A stretch of 64,000 bases of DNA from the NCBI GenBank assembly GCA_943846735.1, contig OX044364.1, positions 310,001 through 374,000 of the forward strand, given 5' to 3'. The translations under genes were made by a program, and so were the position numbers. The DNA comes from CAJQLB01 sp905479065 (GTDB taxonomy: Bacteria; Bacteroidota; Bacteroidia; Flavobacteriales; Flavobacteriaceae). Below, one piece after another: positions 56,038 through 64,000 of the stretch. The notes beneath the pieces are model-generated. The model worked only from the letters and a program-made list of their open reading frames with translations, made no database searches and was not told where the DNA came from. Each line of letters begins with the position of its first letter. Position 1 is the stretch's first letter.

Positions 56038-57757
56038 ATACCTCATGTTTGAAACCTTAGATGTTCAATATTGGACCTATATTTTAGTTGGTCTGACATT
56101 TGCACTATACATTGGAATTGCTATTTGGTCAAGAGCTAGTTCGACAAAAGAATTTTATGTTGCCGGTGGTGGAGTGTCTCCTTGGGCAAATGGTATGGCC
56201 ACAGCCGCAGACTGGATGAGTGCTGCTTCTTTTATTGGGATGGCTGGTATAATTTCGTTTTCAGGTTATGATGGTGCTGTTTACTTGATGGGATGGACAG
56301 GAGGCTATGTTCTTTTAGCACTGCTTTTGGCTCCATATTTAAGAAAATTTGGAAAGTTTACAGTCGCAGATTTTATTGGAGACCGTTATTATTCTAACAC
56401 AGCCAGGATTGTAGCTGTATTTTGTGCTTTGCTAGTATCATTTACTTATGTTGCAGGACAGATGAGGGGTGTTGGTATCGTGTTCTCACGTTTTTTAGAA
56501 GTTGATATTAATACAGGAGTTATTATCGGCATGCTTATTGTCCTTTTTTATGCGGTTTTAGGGGGTATGAAAGGAATTACGTATACACAAGTAGCTCAAT
56601 ATTGTGTTCTCATTTTTGCTTTTATGGTACCAGCTATTTTTATTTCAATTCAAATGACGGGTAACCCGGTACCTCAACTCGGATTTGGAAGTGAATTAAT
56701 TGATCAGCCTGGAACATTTTTATTGGATAAACTTGACGGGTTGAGTACTGATTTGGGATTTCATAAATATACAGAAGGTTCAAAATCATTAATTGATGTT
56801 TTCGCTATCACCTTGGCTTTGATGGTCGGAACAGCAGGTTTACCTCACGTGATCGTTCGTTTTTTCACAGTAAAACGAGTCAAAGATGCGCGAAAATCTG
56901 CAGGTATTGCACTGTTATTAATAGCTGTTTTATATACCACTGCACCTGCAGTAGCTGTATTTGCACGCACAAATTTGATTGAAACTGTGTCGAATCAACC
57001 GTATACAACAGTCCCTAATTGGTTTAAAAAATGGGAATCAACTGGTTTAATCACGTTTCAAGACAAAAATAATGATGGTTTAATACAATATAATGCCAAT
57101 GAAATTGAAAATGAATTGGTAGTTGATAGAGATATTATGGTTTTGGCGAATCCTGAAATTGCTGAGTTACCAAATTGGGTTATCGCTTTAGTTGCAGCGG
57201 GTGGTTTAGCTGCAGCACTATCGACTGCAGCAGGTTTATTACTAGTTATTTCGTCATCAGTTTCACATGATTTGATAAAAAATGTATACTATCCAAATAT
57301 TTCTGAAAAATTAGAGTTAATTATTGCGCGGATATCTGCTATCGGAGCTGTATGCGTTGCAGGATATTTTGGAATTAACCCACCCGACTTTGTGGCTGCG
57401 GTGGTAGCATTAGCGTTTGGTCTTGCAGCTGCCTCATTTTTTCCCGCCATCGTGCTAGGAATCTTTTACAAACGTATGAATAAAGAGGGAGCTGTGACAG
57501 GCATGCTCGTAGGTATTGTGTTAATGCTTTTTTATATCATGAAATTTAAGTTTGGTTTGATAGGTGGCGTGATCCCTGATAAATCACAATGGTGGTTTGG
57601 TATCTCTCCGGAAGGATTTGGTGCCGTGGCTATGTGTGTTAATTTTATTGTATCTATTGTTGTAATGAAATTTACCAAAGCACCACCTTTAGATGTTCAA
57701 GAAATTGTTGAAAATATAAGAATTCCTTTAGGAGCAAGTAAACCATCAAATCATTAA
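56021..57757 (+). CDS. sodium:solute symporter (SSS family), acetate-type
   Basis: A 578-residue inner-membrane symporter with about 13 spans. SSS family features: FYVAGGGVSPWANGMATAADWMSAASF (~42-68), GQMRGVGIVFSRFLEVDINTG, and VIALVAAGGLAAALSTAAGLLLVISSSVSHDL (~385-416). The subfamily that pairs with DUF4212 is commonly predicted to take up acetate or similar small acids. The acetyl-CoA synthetase gene 25 bases downstream strengthens this. An alternative start at 56045 would remove the overlap with the DUF4212 gene. Confidence 0.9.
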   Translation: MDLTNRYLMFETLDVQYWTYILVGLTFALYIGIAIWSRASSTKEFYVAGGGVSPWANGMATAADWMSAASFIGMAGIISFSGYDGAVYLMGWTGGYVLLALLLAPYLRKFGKFTVADFIGDRYYSNTARIVAVFCALLVSFTYVAGQMRGVGIVFSRFLEVDINTGVIIGMLIVLFYAVLGGMKGITYTQVAQYCVLIFAFMVPAIFISIQMTGNPVPQLGFGSELIDQPGTFLLDKLDGLSTDLGFHKYTEGSKSLIDVFAITLALMVGTAGLPHVIVRFFTVKRVKDARKSAGIALLLIAVLYTTAPAVAVFARTNLIETVSNQPYTTVPNWFKKWESTGLITFQDKNNDGLIQYNANEIENELVVDRDIMVLANPEIAELPNWVIALVAAGGLAAALSTAAGLLLVISSSVSHDLIKNVYYPNISEKLELIIARISAIGAVCVAGYFGINPPDFVAAVVALAFGLAAASFFPAIVLGIFYKRMNKEGAVTGMLVGIVLMLFYIMKFKFGLIGGVIPDKSQWWFGISPEGFGAVAMCVNFIVSIVVMKFTKAPPLDVQEIVENIRIPLGASKPSNH

Positions 57758-57782
57758 TGTTATATTTTATTGTACAAACGTC

Positions 57783-59696
57783 ATGAGTAACTATCATATT
57801 AAGCATCTTGAAGAATATTTTCAAGTTTACAGAAAGTCAATCGAGAATCCAGAAAGTTTTTGGGAAGAAATAGCAGAAGAGCATTTTATTTGGCGAAAAA
57901 AATGGAACAAGGTATTGGCATGGGATTTTTCTCAACCAAAAGTAACCTGGTTTGAAGGGGCACAATTAAATATTACCGAAAATTGTATTGACAGACATTT
58001 AGCGACTCGTGGCAATAAAACAGCGATCTTATTTGAGCCTAATAATCCAAATGAGCCTGCTGAGCACATCTCTTACAAACAATTGTATGATCGTGTCAAT
58101 AAATTTGCGAATGTTTTAAAAGATGAGGGAATAAATAAAGGTGACCGTGTCTGTATATACCTACCTATGATTCCTGAACTCGCCATTGCCGTGTTGGCAT
58201 GTGCGAGGATAGGAGCCATACATTCCGTCGTTTTTGCTGGTTTCTCATCTAATGCCCTAGCCACACGGATAAACGATTCTGATTGTAAAATGGTGATTAC
58301 TAGTGATGGATCATTCCGAGGAGCAAAAATCATTGATTTAAAGAGTATTGTTGATGAGGCATTGGAAAGTTGTGACAGGGTTTCAACGGTCCTGGTTGTG
58401 AAAAGAACACAATGTGAAATACAATTAAAAGAAGCTCGTGATAAATGGTTACAGCCATTATTAGATATGGCCTCACCAGAGCGGATAGCAGAGGTCATGG
58501 ATGCAGAAGACCCTTTATTTATTTTATATACATCAGGGTCAACAGGGATGCCAAAAGGTATGGTGCATACTGCAGCAGGCTATATGGTCTACACCGCATA
58601 TTCTTTTAAAAATGCCTTTCAATATAGAGAAGATGATATTTATTGGTGTACAGCAGACATTGGATGGATAACTGGGCACAGTTATATCGTTTACGGTCCT
58701 TTGGCAAATGGTGCTACGACCGTAATGTTTGAAGGTGTGCCAAGTTATCCTGATTTTGGACGTTTTTGGCAAATTGTTCAAAAACACAAAGTTAACCAGT
58801 TTTATACTGCACCTACAGCAATACGAGCACTGGCGAAGCAAGGATTAGACATGGTGGAAAAATATGATTTGTCATCAATAAAGGTTTTAGGATCTGTTGG
58901 TGAGCCTATTAATGAAGAGGCTTGGCATTGGTATAATGATAATATTGGAAAGAAAAATGCTCCAATCATTGATTCTTGGTGGCAAACTGAGACAGGAGGC
59001 ATCATGATATCGCCAATACCCTATGTAACACCGACAAAGCCAACTTATGCGACACTGCCATTCCCTGGTATTCAACCGTGTCTTATGGATGAAGATAACA
59101 ATGAATTAATTGGAAACCGGGTAAATGGTCGTTTGTGTATTAAATTTCCTTGGCCGAGTATGGCAAGAACTATTTGGGGAAATCATCAGCGCTACAAAGA
59201 AACATATTTTTCATCTTTTCAAGATATGTATTTCACTGGAGACGGTGCTTTAAGAGATGAAGTCGGATATTACAGGATCACAGGACGTGTTGATGACGTT
59301 ATCATCGTATCGGGTCATAACTTGGGTACTGCACCAATTGAAGATGCAGTTAATGAACATCCTGCAGTTGCTGAGTCTGCTATAGTTGGTTTTCCTCATG
59401 ATGTAAAAGGAAATGCCTTGTATGGTTATGTAATTTTAAAAGATTCGGGTGAATCAAGAAATCAAATTAATCTACGAAAAGAAATAAATCAAATCATTAC
59501 TGAACACATTGGACCTATTGCGAAACTGGATAAAATACAATTTACAGAAGGACTTCCTAAAACACGTTCTGGTAAAATAATGCGACGTATTTTACGTAAA
59601 ATAGCACATAAAAAAACTACCGACCTTGGTGATACAAGTACGTTGTTAAATCCAGAAATTGTTGAGAGTATTATCAAAGGATCTGTTGATTTTTGA
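57783..59696 (+). CDS. acs: acetate--CoA ligase (AMP-forming)
   Basis: A 637-residue cytoplasmic acetyl-CoA synthetase: acetate + ATP + CoA to acetyl-CoA + AMP. The AMP-binding signature YTSGSTGMPKG is at ~248-258, with CTADIGWITGHSYIVYGPL after it and WWQTETGGIM at ~400. The C-terminal acyl-lysine motif PKTRSGKIMRR has Lys598, the usual acetylation site. Length is typical (~640). It is the last gene of the AGCS-DUF4212-SSS-acs run and makes a complete acetate uptake and activation module. Confidence 0.96.
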   Translation: MSNYHIKHLEEYFQVYRKSIENPESFWEEIAEEHFIWRKKWNKVLAWDFSQPKVTWFEGAQLNITENCIDRHLATRGNKTAILFEPNNPNEPAEHISYKQLYDRVNKFANVLKDEGINKGDRVCIYLPMIPELAIAVLACARIGAIHSVVFAGFSSNALATRINDSDCKMVITSDGSFRGAKIIDLKSIVDEALESCDRVSTVLVVKRTQCEIQLKEARDKWLQPLLDMASPERIAEVMDAEDPLFILYTSGSTGMPKGMVHTAAGYMVYTAYSFKNAFQYREDDIYWCTADIGWITGHSYIVYGPLANGATTVMFEGVPSYPDFGRFWQIVQKHKVNQFYTAPTAIRALAKQGLDMVEKYDLSSIKVLGSVGEPINEEAWHWYNDNIGKKNAPIIDSWWQTETGGIMISPIPYVTPTKPTYATLPFPGIQPCLMDEDNNELIGNRVNGRLCIKFPWPSMARTIWGNHQRYKETYFSSFQDMYFTGDGALRDEVGYYRITGRVDDVIIVSGHNLGTAPIEDAVNEHPAVAESAIVGFPHDVKGNALYGYVILKDSGESRNQINLRKEINQIITEHIGPIAKLDKIQFTEGLPKTRSGKIMRRILRKIAHKKTTDLGDTSTLLNPEIVESIIKGSVDF

Positions 59697-59771
59697 ATCT
59701 AAATGGCTTTGATATGTGTTTAAAAATAAATTATTTGATTTTTATATTTTATCAGTAGAAAATGTAATTGT

Positions 59772-60134
59772 ATGAAAAAAATTATAATAGTGCTTAGTGT
59801 TACATTGTTCACATCTTTCTCATATGCTCAAGATTCCTATAAATCAAGCACAGGATATGTCTATAAAGTTGGTGATATAATTCAATTAGGTGAGCCGATT
59901 GGTTATCATAATGGACTCAGAAAAAGTACATTTACAATTAAATGGAAAAGTGTTTTTTCTGACCAAAACAAAATTATTAGAGATATGAATTTAGTAAATA
60001 TGAGGGCTAATATTTTAAAAATTGATACTAAAAATGAGGTTAAATTATATTTTGAAATTAATAATATCAAGTATTATTTATTGATTGAAAAAGCACTACG
60101 ATTGGGTGAGTTGAAGTTCTCTGAAAGTCGTTAA
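59772..60134 (+). CDS. small exported protein, unknown
   Basis: A 120-residue protein with signal peptide (SYAQ cleavage, ~20). The mature part is mixed Lys/Ile-rich (GYVYKVGDIIQLGEPIGYHNG). No family recognised. It follows acs by 75 bases and is followed by another small unknown exported protein. Confidence 0.55.
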   Translation: MKKIIIVLSVTLFTSFSYAQDSYKSSTGYVYKVGDIIQLGEPIGYHNGLRKSTFTIKWKSVFSDQNKIIRDMNLVNMRANILKIDTKNEVKLYFEINNIKYYLLIEKALRLGELKFSESR

Positions 60135-60252
60135 ATCTTTGGCATTTGTGTACTATTAATTTAATTCAGAGTGTTTATGAGTGTTGATGTGTGAATATTT
60201 ATATCAGATTGAGATGAATTTAAAGCAGAGTAACAATAATTATTATTGAAAA

Positions 60253-60507
60253 ATGAAATATTTAATAAATAAATATTTGATGCTATTAGGAATTGTATTG
60301 GTGTCTTGTAGTGGCAAAGATGACTCTCAAGACACATCAAATGACTGCTATGAAGCGATTTACGTAAATGAGATTTTACAAAGTGACGAAGAAGTTGTTT
60401 GTGGAGCCTGTCAAAATAAAAACTTTATAAACACTCCGAGTGATCCAAATTACAACCCGTTATTTCCAACATCAGCATCAATTATTGTTGAATGCTCCGG
60501 GGGTTAA
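60253..60507 (+). CDS. small lipoprotein, unknown
   Basis: An 84-residue lipoprotein (LVSCSG, Cys19). The mature part has three further cysteines (Cys33, Cys53, Cys56 in VVCGACQNK) and a final Cys near the end, so disulfide bonds or metal binding are possible. It is not recognised. It could be a fragment of a larger family, but its start and stop look normal. Confidence 0.5.
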   Translation: MKYLINKYLMLLGIVLVSCSGKDDSQDTSNDCYEAIYVNEILQSDEEVVCGACQNKNFINTPSDPNYNPLFPTSASIIVECSGG

Positions 60508-60603
60508 CCACGATAATATTTTTTGTCACGTAAAGAAACTTTAAATCTGACAAATACAGAAAGTCGTCATTTTTTGTATTTTTAAGAAACTAATTTTATT
60601 GAT

Positions 60604-62820
60604 ATGAAAAACAAACATGTATTCTCTGCTCTGCTAATCGTTTTTTCGATGTCCACCTCGATATTGGATGCACAAGATTTAATAATGGGATTTCCGGAGG
60701 AAGAGACTGATGCTCAAATAACCTTAGAAGCTAAATTTGATGCTTTATTAAATGCTGATAATTTAAATAGTTGGATGAAATATTTGACGGCACAACCTCA
60801 CCATGTTGGTTCTCCTTATGATAAAAAGGTTGTTGATTTTGTGGCGGCTAAATTTAAAGAATGGGGGTACCAAGTACGTATTGAAAAATTTGATGTTTTA
60901 TTTCCTACGCCAAAATTAAGATTGGTAGAAATGTTAGCACCAACAACATATAAAGCGTCGTTGACAGAGCCTCCTGTTAAAGGAGATCCTTATTCAGATC
61001 AAACTAAAGAGGCACTTCCTGGATATAATGCCTTTTCAGTTGATGGAGATGTGACTGCTGATTTGGTTTTTGTGAATTATGGGATTCCTGAAGATTATGT
61101 TGAATTAGAAAGACGTGGAATTTCAGTAGAAGGTAAAATAGTCATTGCAAAGTATGCAGGTTCATGGAGAGGTATAAAGCCAAAATTAGCTGCCGAAAAA
61201 GGAGCAATTGGTTGCCTCATTTATTCTGATCCCGAAGATGACGGATATTATCGAGGCGATGTATATCCAAAGGGACCTTTTAAAAACGAATACGGAATTC
61301 AGCGTGGCTCTGTAATGGACATGCCTATGGCTCCCGGAGACCCATTAACTCCCGGATATGGTGCTACTGACGATGCAGTAAGAATTGATATAAAAGAAGC
61401 GAATACATTAACCAAAATACCAGTTTTACCAATTTCTTATCATGACGCATTACCTTTACTCACAGCATTAGAAGGACCTGTGGTACCGAATAGTTGGAAG
61501 GGTGCTTTACCCATAACCTATCATATCGGTCCTGGACCTGCCAAAGTCCATTTAAAACTTGAATTCAATTGGGAATTGAAACCCGCATATGACGTTATTG
61601 CTACTATGAAAGGAAGCACATTACCTGATGAATGGGTGATTCGTGGAAACCATCATGATGCCTGGGTTCATGGTGCAAATGATCCGATAAGTGGGCTTGT
61701 TGCATTGATGGAAGAGGCGAGAGTTGTCGGTGATTTAGTGAAACAAGGACATCAACCCAAACGAACTATGATGTATTGCGCATGGGGAGCAGAGGAGCAA
61801 GGTTTATTAGGCTCAACTGAATGGGTGGAGACTCATGCAAAAGAGTTAAAGGAAAAAGTTGTCGCATACATTAATACAGATGGCACGGGTGCAGGTTTTT
61901 TAAATGCAGGAGGTTCTCATACCTTAGAAATGTTTTTTGATGAGATCAGTAAATCTGTGATGGATCCCGTAATGAATGTTTCTGTCTTTGAGCGTAGGAA
62001 TGCGCTTGAGAAAGTGAAAAATAATACCTCTTGGGCTCATTATAAATTGGGAGCACTTGGTTCGGGATCTGATTATTCACCTTTTTTTCAGCATTTAGGT
62101 ATTGCTTCTTTTAATATGGGTTTTGGTGGTGAAAGTTCTGGAGGTGAATACCATACCATGTATGATTCTTATCAACATTATAAGCGATTTAAGGATCCAA
62201 ATTTTCAGTATGGTGTAACACTGGCGAAAGTTGCAGGGCGGACAAGTTTACGTTTGGCAAATGCCCATATTTTACCCTTTGAGTTTACTCATTTTACATC
62301 CGTTGTAAAAAAATATGCCAACGAAGTTATTAATTTAGCAGGCTCTCTCAGAGAGGATGCCAACAGGCATAACATGCTCATTAATAATGGAACTTACGCT
62401 TTAGCAAGTAATCCAAAGAATAATTTAAAAGTACCAGAAAAAAAAGCTTCCGTACCCTATTTTAATTTTGCACCCTTAGATAATGCGTTAATTATTTTGA
62501 CGGCACAATCTGATAATTTTACCAAAACTGTAAATAATCGTTCCTTAAGCTATCATAGTCGTAGAAATTTGAACACGATTCTAAGGAACATGGAAAGAGC
62601 TTTAACAAGAGAACATGGTTTACCCAAGCGCCCATGGTATAAACACCATATTTATGCTCCCGGTTTTTACACGGGGTACGGCGTGAAAACACTTCCGGGA
62701 GTCAGAGAGGCTATTGAGCAAAGTGAGTTTGAACAAGTGCAGGCGCAAATTGATATATTGGCATCTGTTATCAATAAGTTCTCTTCAAAAATTAAAGAAG
62801 CAATTTCTCTTTTTGAGTGA
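60604..62820 (+). CDS. exported M28 metallopeptidase, glutamate carboxypeptidase II-like
   Basis: A 738-residue exported peptidase with signal peptide (~1-23). Order: N-terminal M28 part (~40-110), PA (protease-associated) domain (~140-250), zinc peptidase domain (~335-575) and a transferrin-receptor-like dimerisation domain (~610-735). Zinc ligands and catalytic residues are present: H350-H-D352 region, D360 in GANDP, E397/E398 in WGAEEQG, and a later His in EYHTMYDSY. This is the full NAALADase-type architecture, which removes C-terminal acidic residues from peptides. It is a stand-alone gene with ~96 bases upstream. Confidence 0.9.
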   Translation: MKNKHVFSALLIVFSMSTSILDAQDLIMGFPEEETDAQITLEAKFDALLNADNLNSWMKYLTAQPHHVGSPYDKKVVDFVAAKFKEWGYQVRIEKFDVLFPTPKLRLVEMLAPTTYKASLTEPPVKGDPYSDQTKEALPGYNAFSVDGDVTADLVFVNYGIPEDYVELERRGISVEGKIVIAKYAGSWRGIKPKLAAEKGAIGCLIYSDPEDDGYYRGDVYPKGPFKNEYGIQRGSVMDMPMAPGDPLTPGYGATDDAVRIDIKEANTLTKIPVLPISYHDALPLLTALEGPVVPNSWKGALPITYHIGPGPAKVHLKLEFNWELKPAYDVIATMKGSTLPDEWVIRGNHHDAWVHGANDPISGLVALMEEARVVGDLVKQGHQPKRTMMYCAWGAEEQGLLGSTEWVETHAKELKEKVVAYINTDGTGAGFLNAGGSHTLEMFFDEISKSVMDPVMNVSVFERRNALEKVKNNTSWAHYKLGALGSGSDYSPFFQHLGIASFNMGFGGESSGGEYHTMYDSYQHYKRFKDPNFQYGVTLAKVAGRTSLRLANAHILPFEFTHFTSVVKKYANEVINLAGSLREDANRHNMLINNGTYALASNPKNNLKVPEKKASVPYFNFAPLDNALIILTAQSDNFTKTVNNRSLSYHSRRNLNTILRNMERALTREHGLPKRPWYKHHIYAPGFYTGYGVKTLPGVREAIEQSEFEQVQAQIDILASVINKFSSKIKEAISLFE

Positions 62821-62872
62821 GAATATCAAGTAATTGAGGGCATTATAATAACATTAATATAGTAGATGTTTT

Positions 62873-64000
62873 TTAGCCTTTAGATAATTTTAAACGCATA
62901 AAAATTAATAGGGAAAGTATACCGAACACAGAAAATCCAATGAACAATGGTAGTACTGAATTTGACACAAAACTTCCTATATAATTTGCAATAGGAACAG
63001 CCATTACTGTTGATATAAAGCCATTTATGGCTGCACCAATACCAGCGATATGGCCAAGCGGTTGCATTGCAAGAGATCGCAGGTTTCCAAATAAAAATCC
63101 AATTGCAAAAAATTGTAAAGCAAAAAAAGTAATGAGTATTTCTATACTAGGATTATCACGAGACCAAAAAAGTGCCACATATAACAATGAAATAAAACAA
63201 AAAGCTATTGTTCCTGCGTAAGCAATACGCCACATTCCAAATCGAATTACGTAACGACTGTTGAGAAATGTTGCAAGACCAACTGCGATAGCTAGGCTTG
63301 CGAAGATATAAGGAAATTTATCTGCTAGTTTGTATTGTACCTGAAAAATTTGTTGTGCTGTACTCAAATAAACCATGAATGAACCCATGATAAATCCAGA
63401 TATCAAAGTGAATGCAACGGCATTTTTGTGTTTCCAGAACTCTTTGGTACCATCTAAAAAAAGACTGGGAGTAAATTTAATACGATTTGCATGTTCAAGT
63501 GTTTCCTCTTGTCTCTTCCAAAACCAAACTATTATGATGACTCCGAATAATAGATTGACATAAAATATGGATTTCCAATTATAATAATGTAATAAAAATT
63601 GACCAAGGCTCGGTGCAATTACTGGTACCAAAATGAATACCATCACTACAATTGATAAAATTTTTGCCATAAAATCACCACTGTAAGAATCTCTAATCAT
63701 GGCAATGCTTAGAGTTCTTGGTGAAGCCAAGCCGATTCCTTGAAGTATTCTACCTGCAATCATAACTTCAAAACTGTTAGAGGATACACAAACAATAGTC
63801 GCAGCAACAAATATCAAAAACCCGATAAAAACAATGGGCTTTCTACCAAAACTATCCGATAAGGGCCCGAAAATAAGTTGACCAAATCCTAAACCAAGAA
63901 AAATCATGGTTATTAACATTTGATTGTCATTTGAATTAACAACACCCAAAGCGTTTCCTATATCTGGTAAGGCTGGTAATAAAGCGTCAATTGACAGGGC
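62873..64000 (-). CDS. Bcr/CflA-type MFS drug exporter, start beyond window
   Basis: The 3' 375 codons of a minus-strand MFS protein; the frame stays open to the window edge (ALSIDALLPALPDIGN), so the start lies beyond 64000. The loop GPLSDSFGRKPIVFIG and AGRILQGIGLASPRTLSIAMIRD identify the Bcr/CflA branch of 12-span drug:proton antiporters. The end is normal. It is convergent with the M28 peptidase gene, 52 bases apart. Confidence 0.85.
   Translation of the reverse strand, partial: ALSIDALLPALPDIGNALGVVNSNDNQMLITMIFLGLGFGQLIFGPLSDSFGRKPIVFIGFLIFVAATIVCVSSNSFEVMIAGRILQGIGLASPRTLSIAMIRDSYSGDFMAKILSIVVMVFILVPVIAPSLGQFLLHYYNWKSIFYVNLLFGVIIIVWFWKRQEETLEHANRIKFTPSLFLDGTKEFWKHKNAVAFTLISGFIMGSFMVYLSTAQQIFQVQYKLADKFPYIFASLAIAVGLATFLNSRYVIRFGMWRIAYAGTIAFCFISLLYVALFWSRDNPSIEILITFFALQFFAIGFLFGNLRSLAMQPLGHIAGIGAAINGFISTVMAVPIANYIGSFVSNSVLPLFIGFSVFGILSLLIFMRLKLSKG

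Noticed and set aside
58073..58498. 141-codon minus-strand open frame inside acs
   Set aside because: It is an antisense shadow of a strongly supported enzyme gene.
1..64000. CRISPR arrays, tRNA or rRNA genes
   Set aside because: No regular repeat-spacer pattern, cloverleaf-like sequence or rRNA segment was seen on either strand by eye.

Overview
The window comes from a member of the Bacteroidetes, almost certainly a marine flavobacterium (Flavobacteriaceae). The evidence is low GC, SusC/SusD pairs, type IX secretion (T9SS) C-terminal sorting domains, short 5' leaders with TANNTTTG-type -7 boxes, and flavobacterial housekeeping proteins (DnaN, PurC, PhoH, DUF4870, DUF4212 with an SSS symporter). 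No rRNA, tRNA or CRISPR array was seen.

Positions 1-10.4 kb are a heavy-metal and mobile-element remnant region. It holds the 3' part of an RND efflux adaptor (CusB type), a SAM methyltransferase, a small HMA-domain lipoprotein, a DUF6660 protein, a TonB-dependent receptor, a Fur-family regulator, a DUF3703 protein and a CadA/ZntA-like P-type ATPase. These are followed by about 1 kb without credible genes and by broken DUF6943-like and DUF6266-like genes. Five genes here are interrupted by single-base indels, while the remaining 53 kb shows none. That points either to local decay or to poor local sequence quality. The methyltransferase lies between two diverged copies of the adaptor gene's 3' end, and two near-identical TTGCAC-N5-TTGCA elements precede the two metal transcription units.

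Positions 10.9-42.8 kb are one polysaccharide utilisation locus (PUL) whose enzymes all fit laminarin-type beta-1,3/1,6-glucan. It starts with a membrane-spanning sensor/HTH regulator. Then come SusC, SusD, two surface glycan-binding-type lipoproteins and a GH16 lipoprotein. Next are a large signal-less phosphorylase-like protein (GH149/GH161-like), a GH17 lipoprotein, a clan GH-A enzyme, a GH30 lipoprotein, an MFS/GPH sugar symporter and a second, signal-less GH17. The locus ends with an FG-GAP/ASPIC-UnbV lipoprotein, a T9SS protein, a 1593-residue T9SS GH81 laminarinase and a LacI regulator. The inferred flow is GH81/GH16 cutting outside, SusCD import, trimming by GH17/GH30 in the periplasm, symport into the cytoplasm, then phosphorolysis plus cytoplasmic GH17 action.

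Positions 42.8-64 kb are ordinary chromosomal backbone. They hold a D-lactate dehydrogenase-like FAD/FeS protein, a PLP decarboxylase, DUF4870, DnaN, SAM hydrolase-like protein, PhoH, PurC, a secreted M24 peptidase, an AGCS amino-acid symporter, an acetate module (DUF4212, SSS symporter, acetyl-CoA synthetase), two small unknown exported proteins, an M28 carboxypeptidase and a Bcr/CflA MFS exporter cut by the window end.
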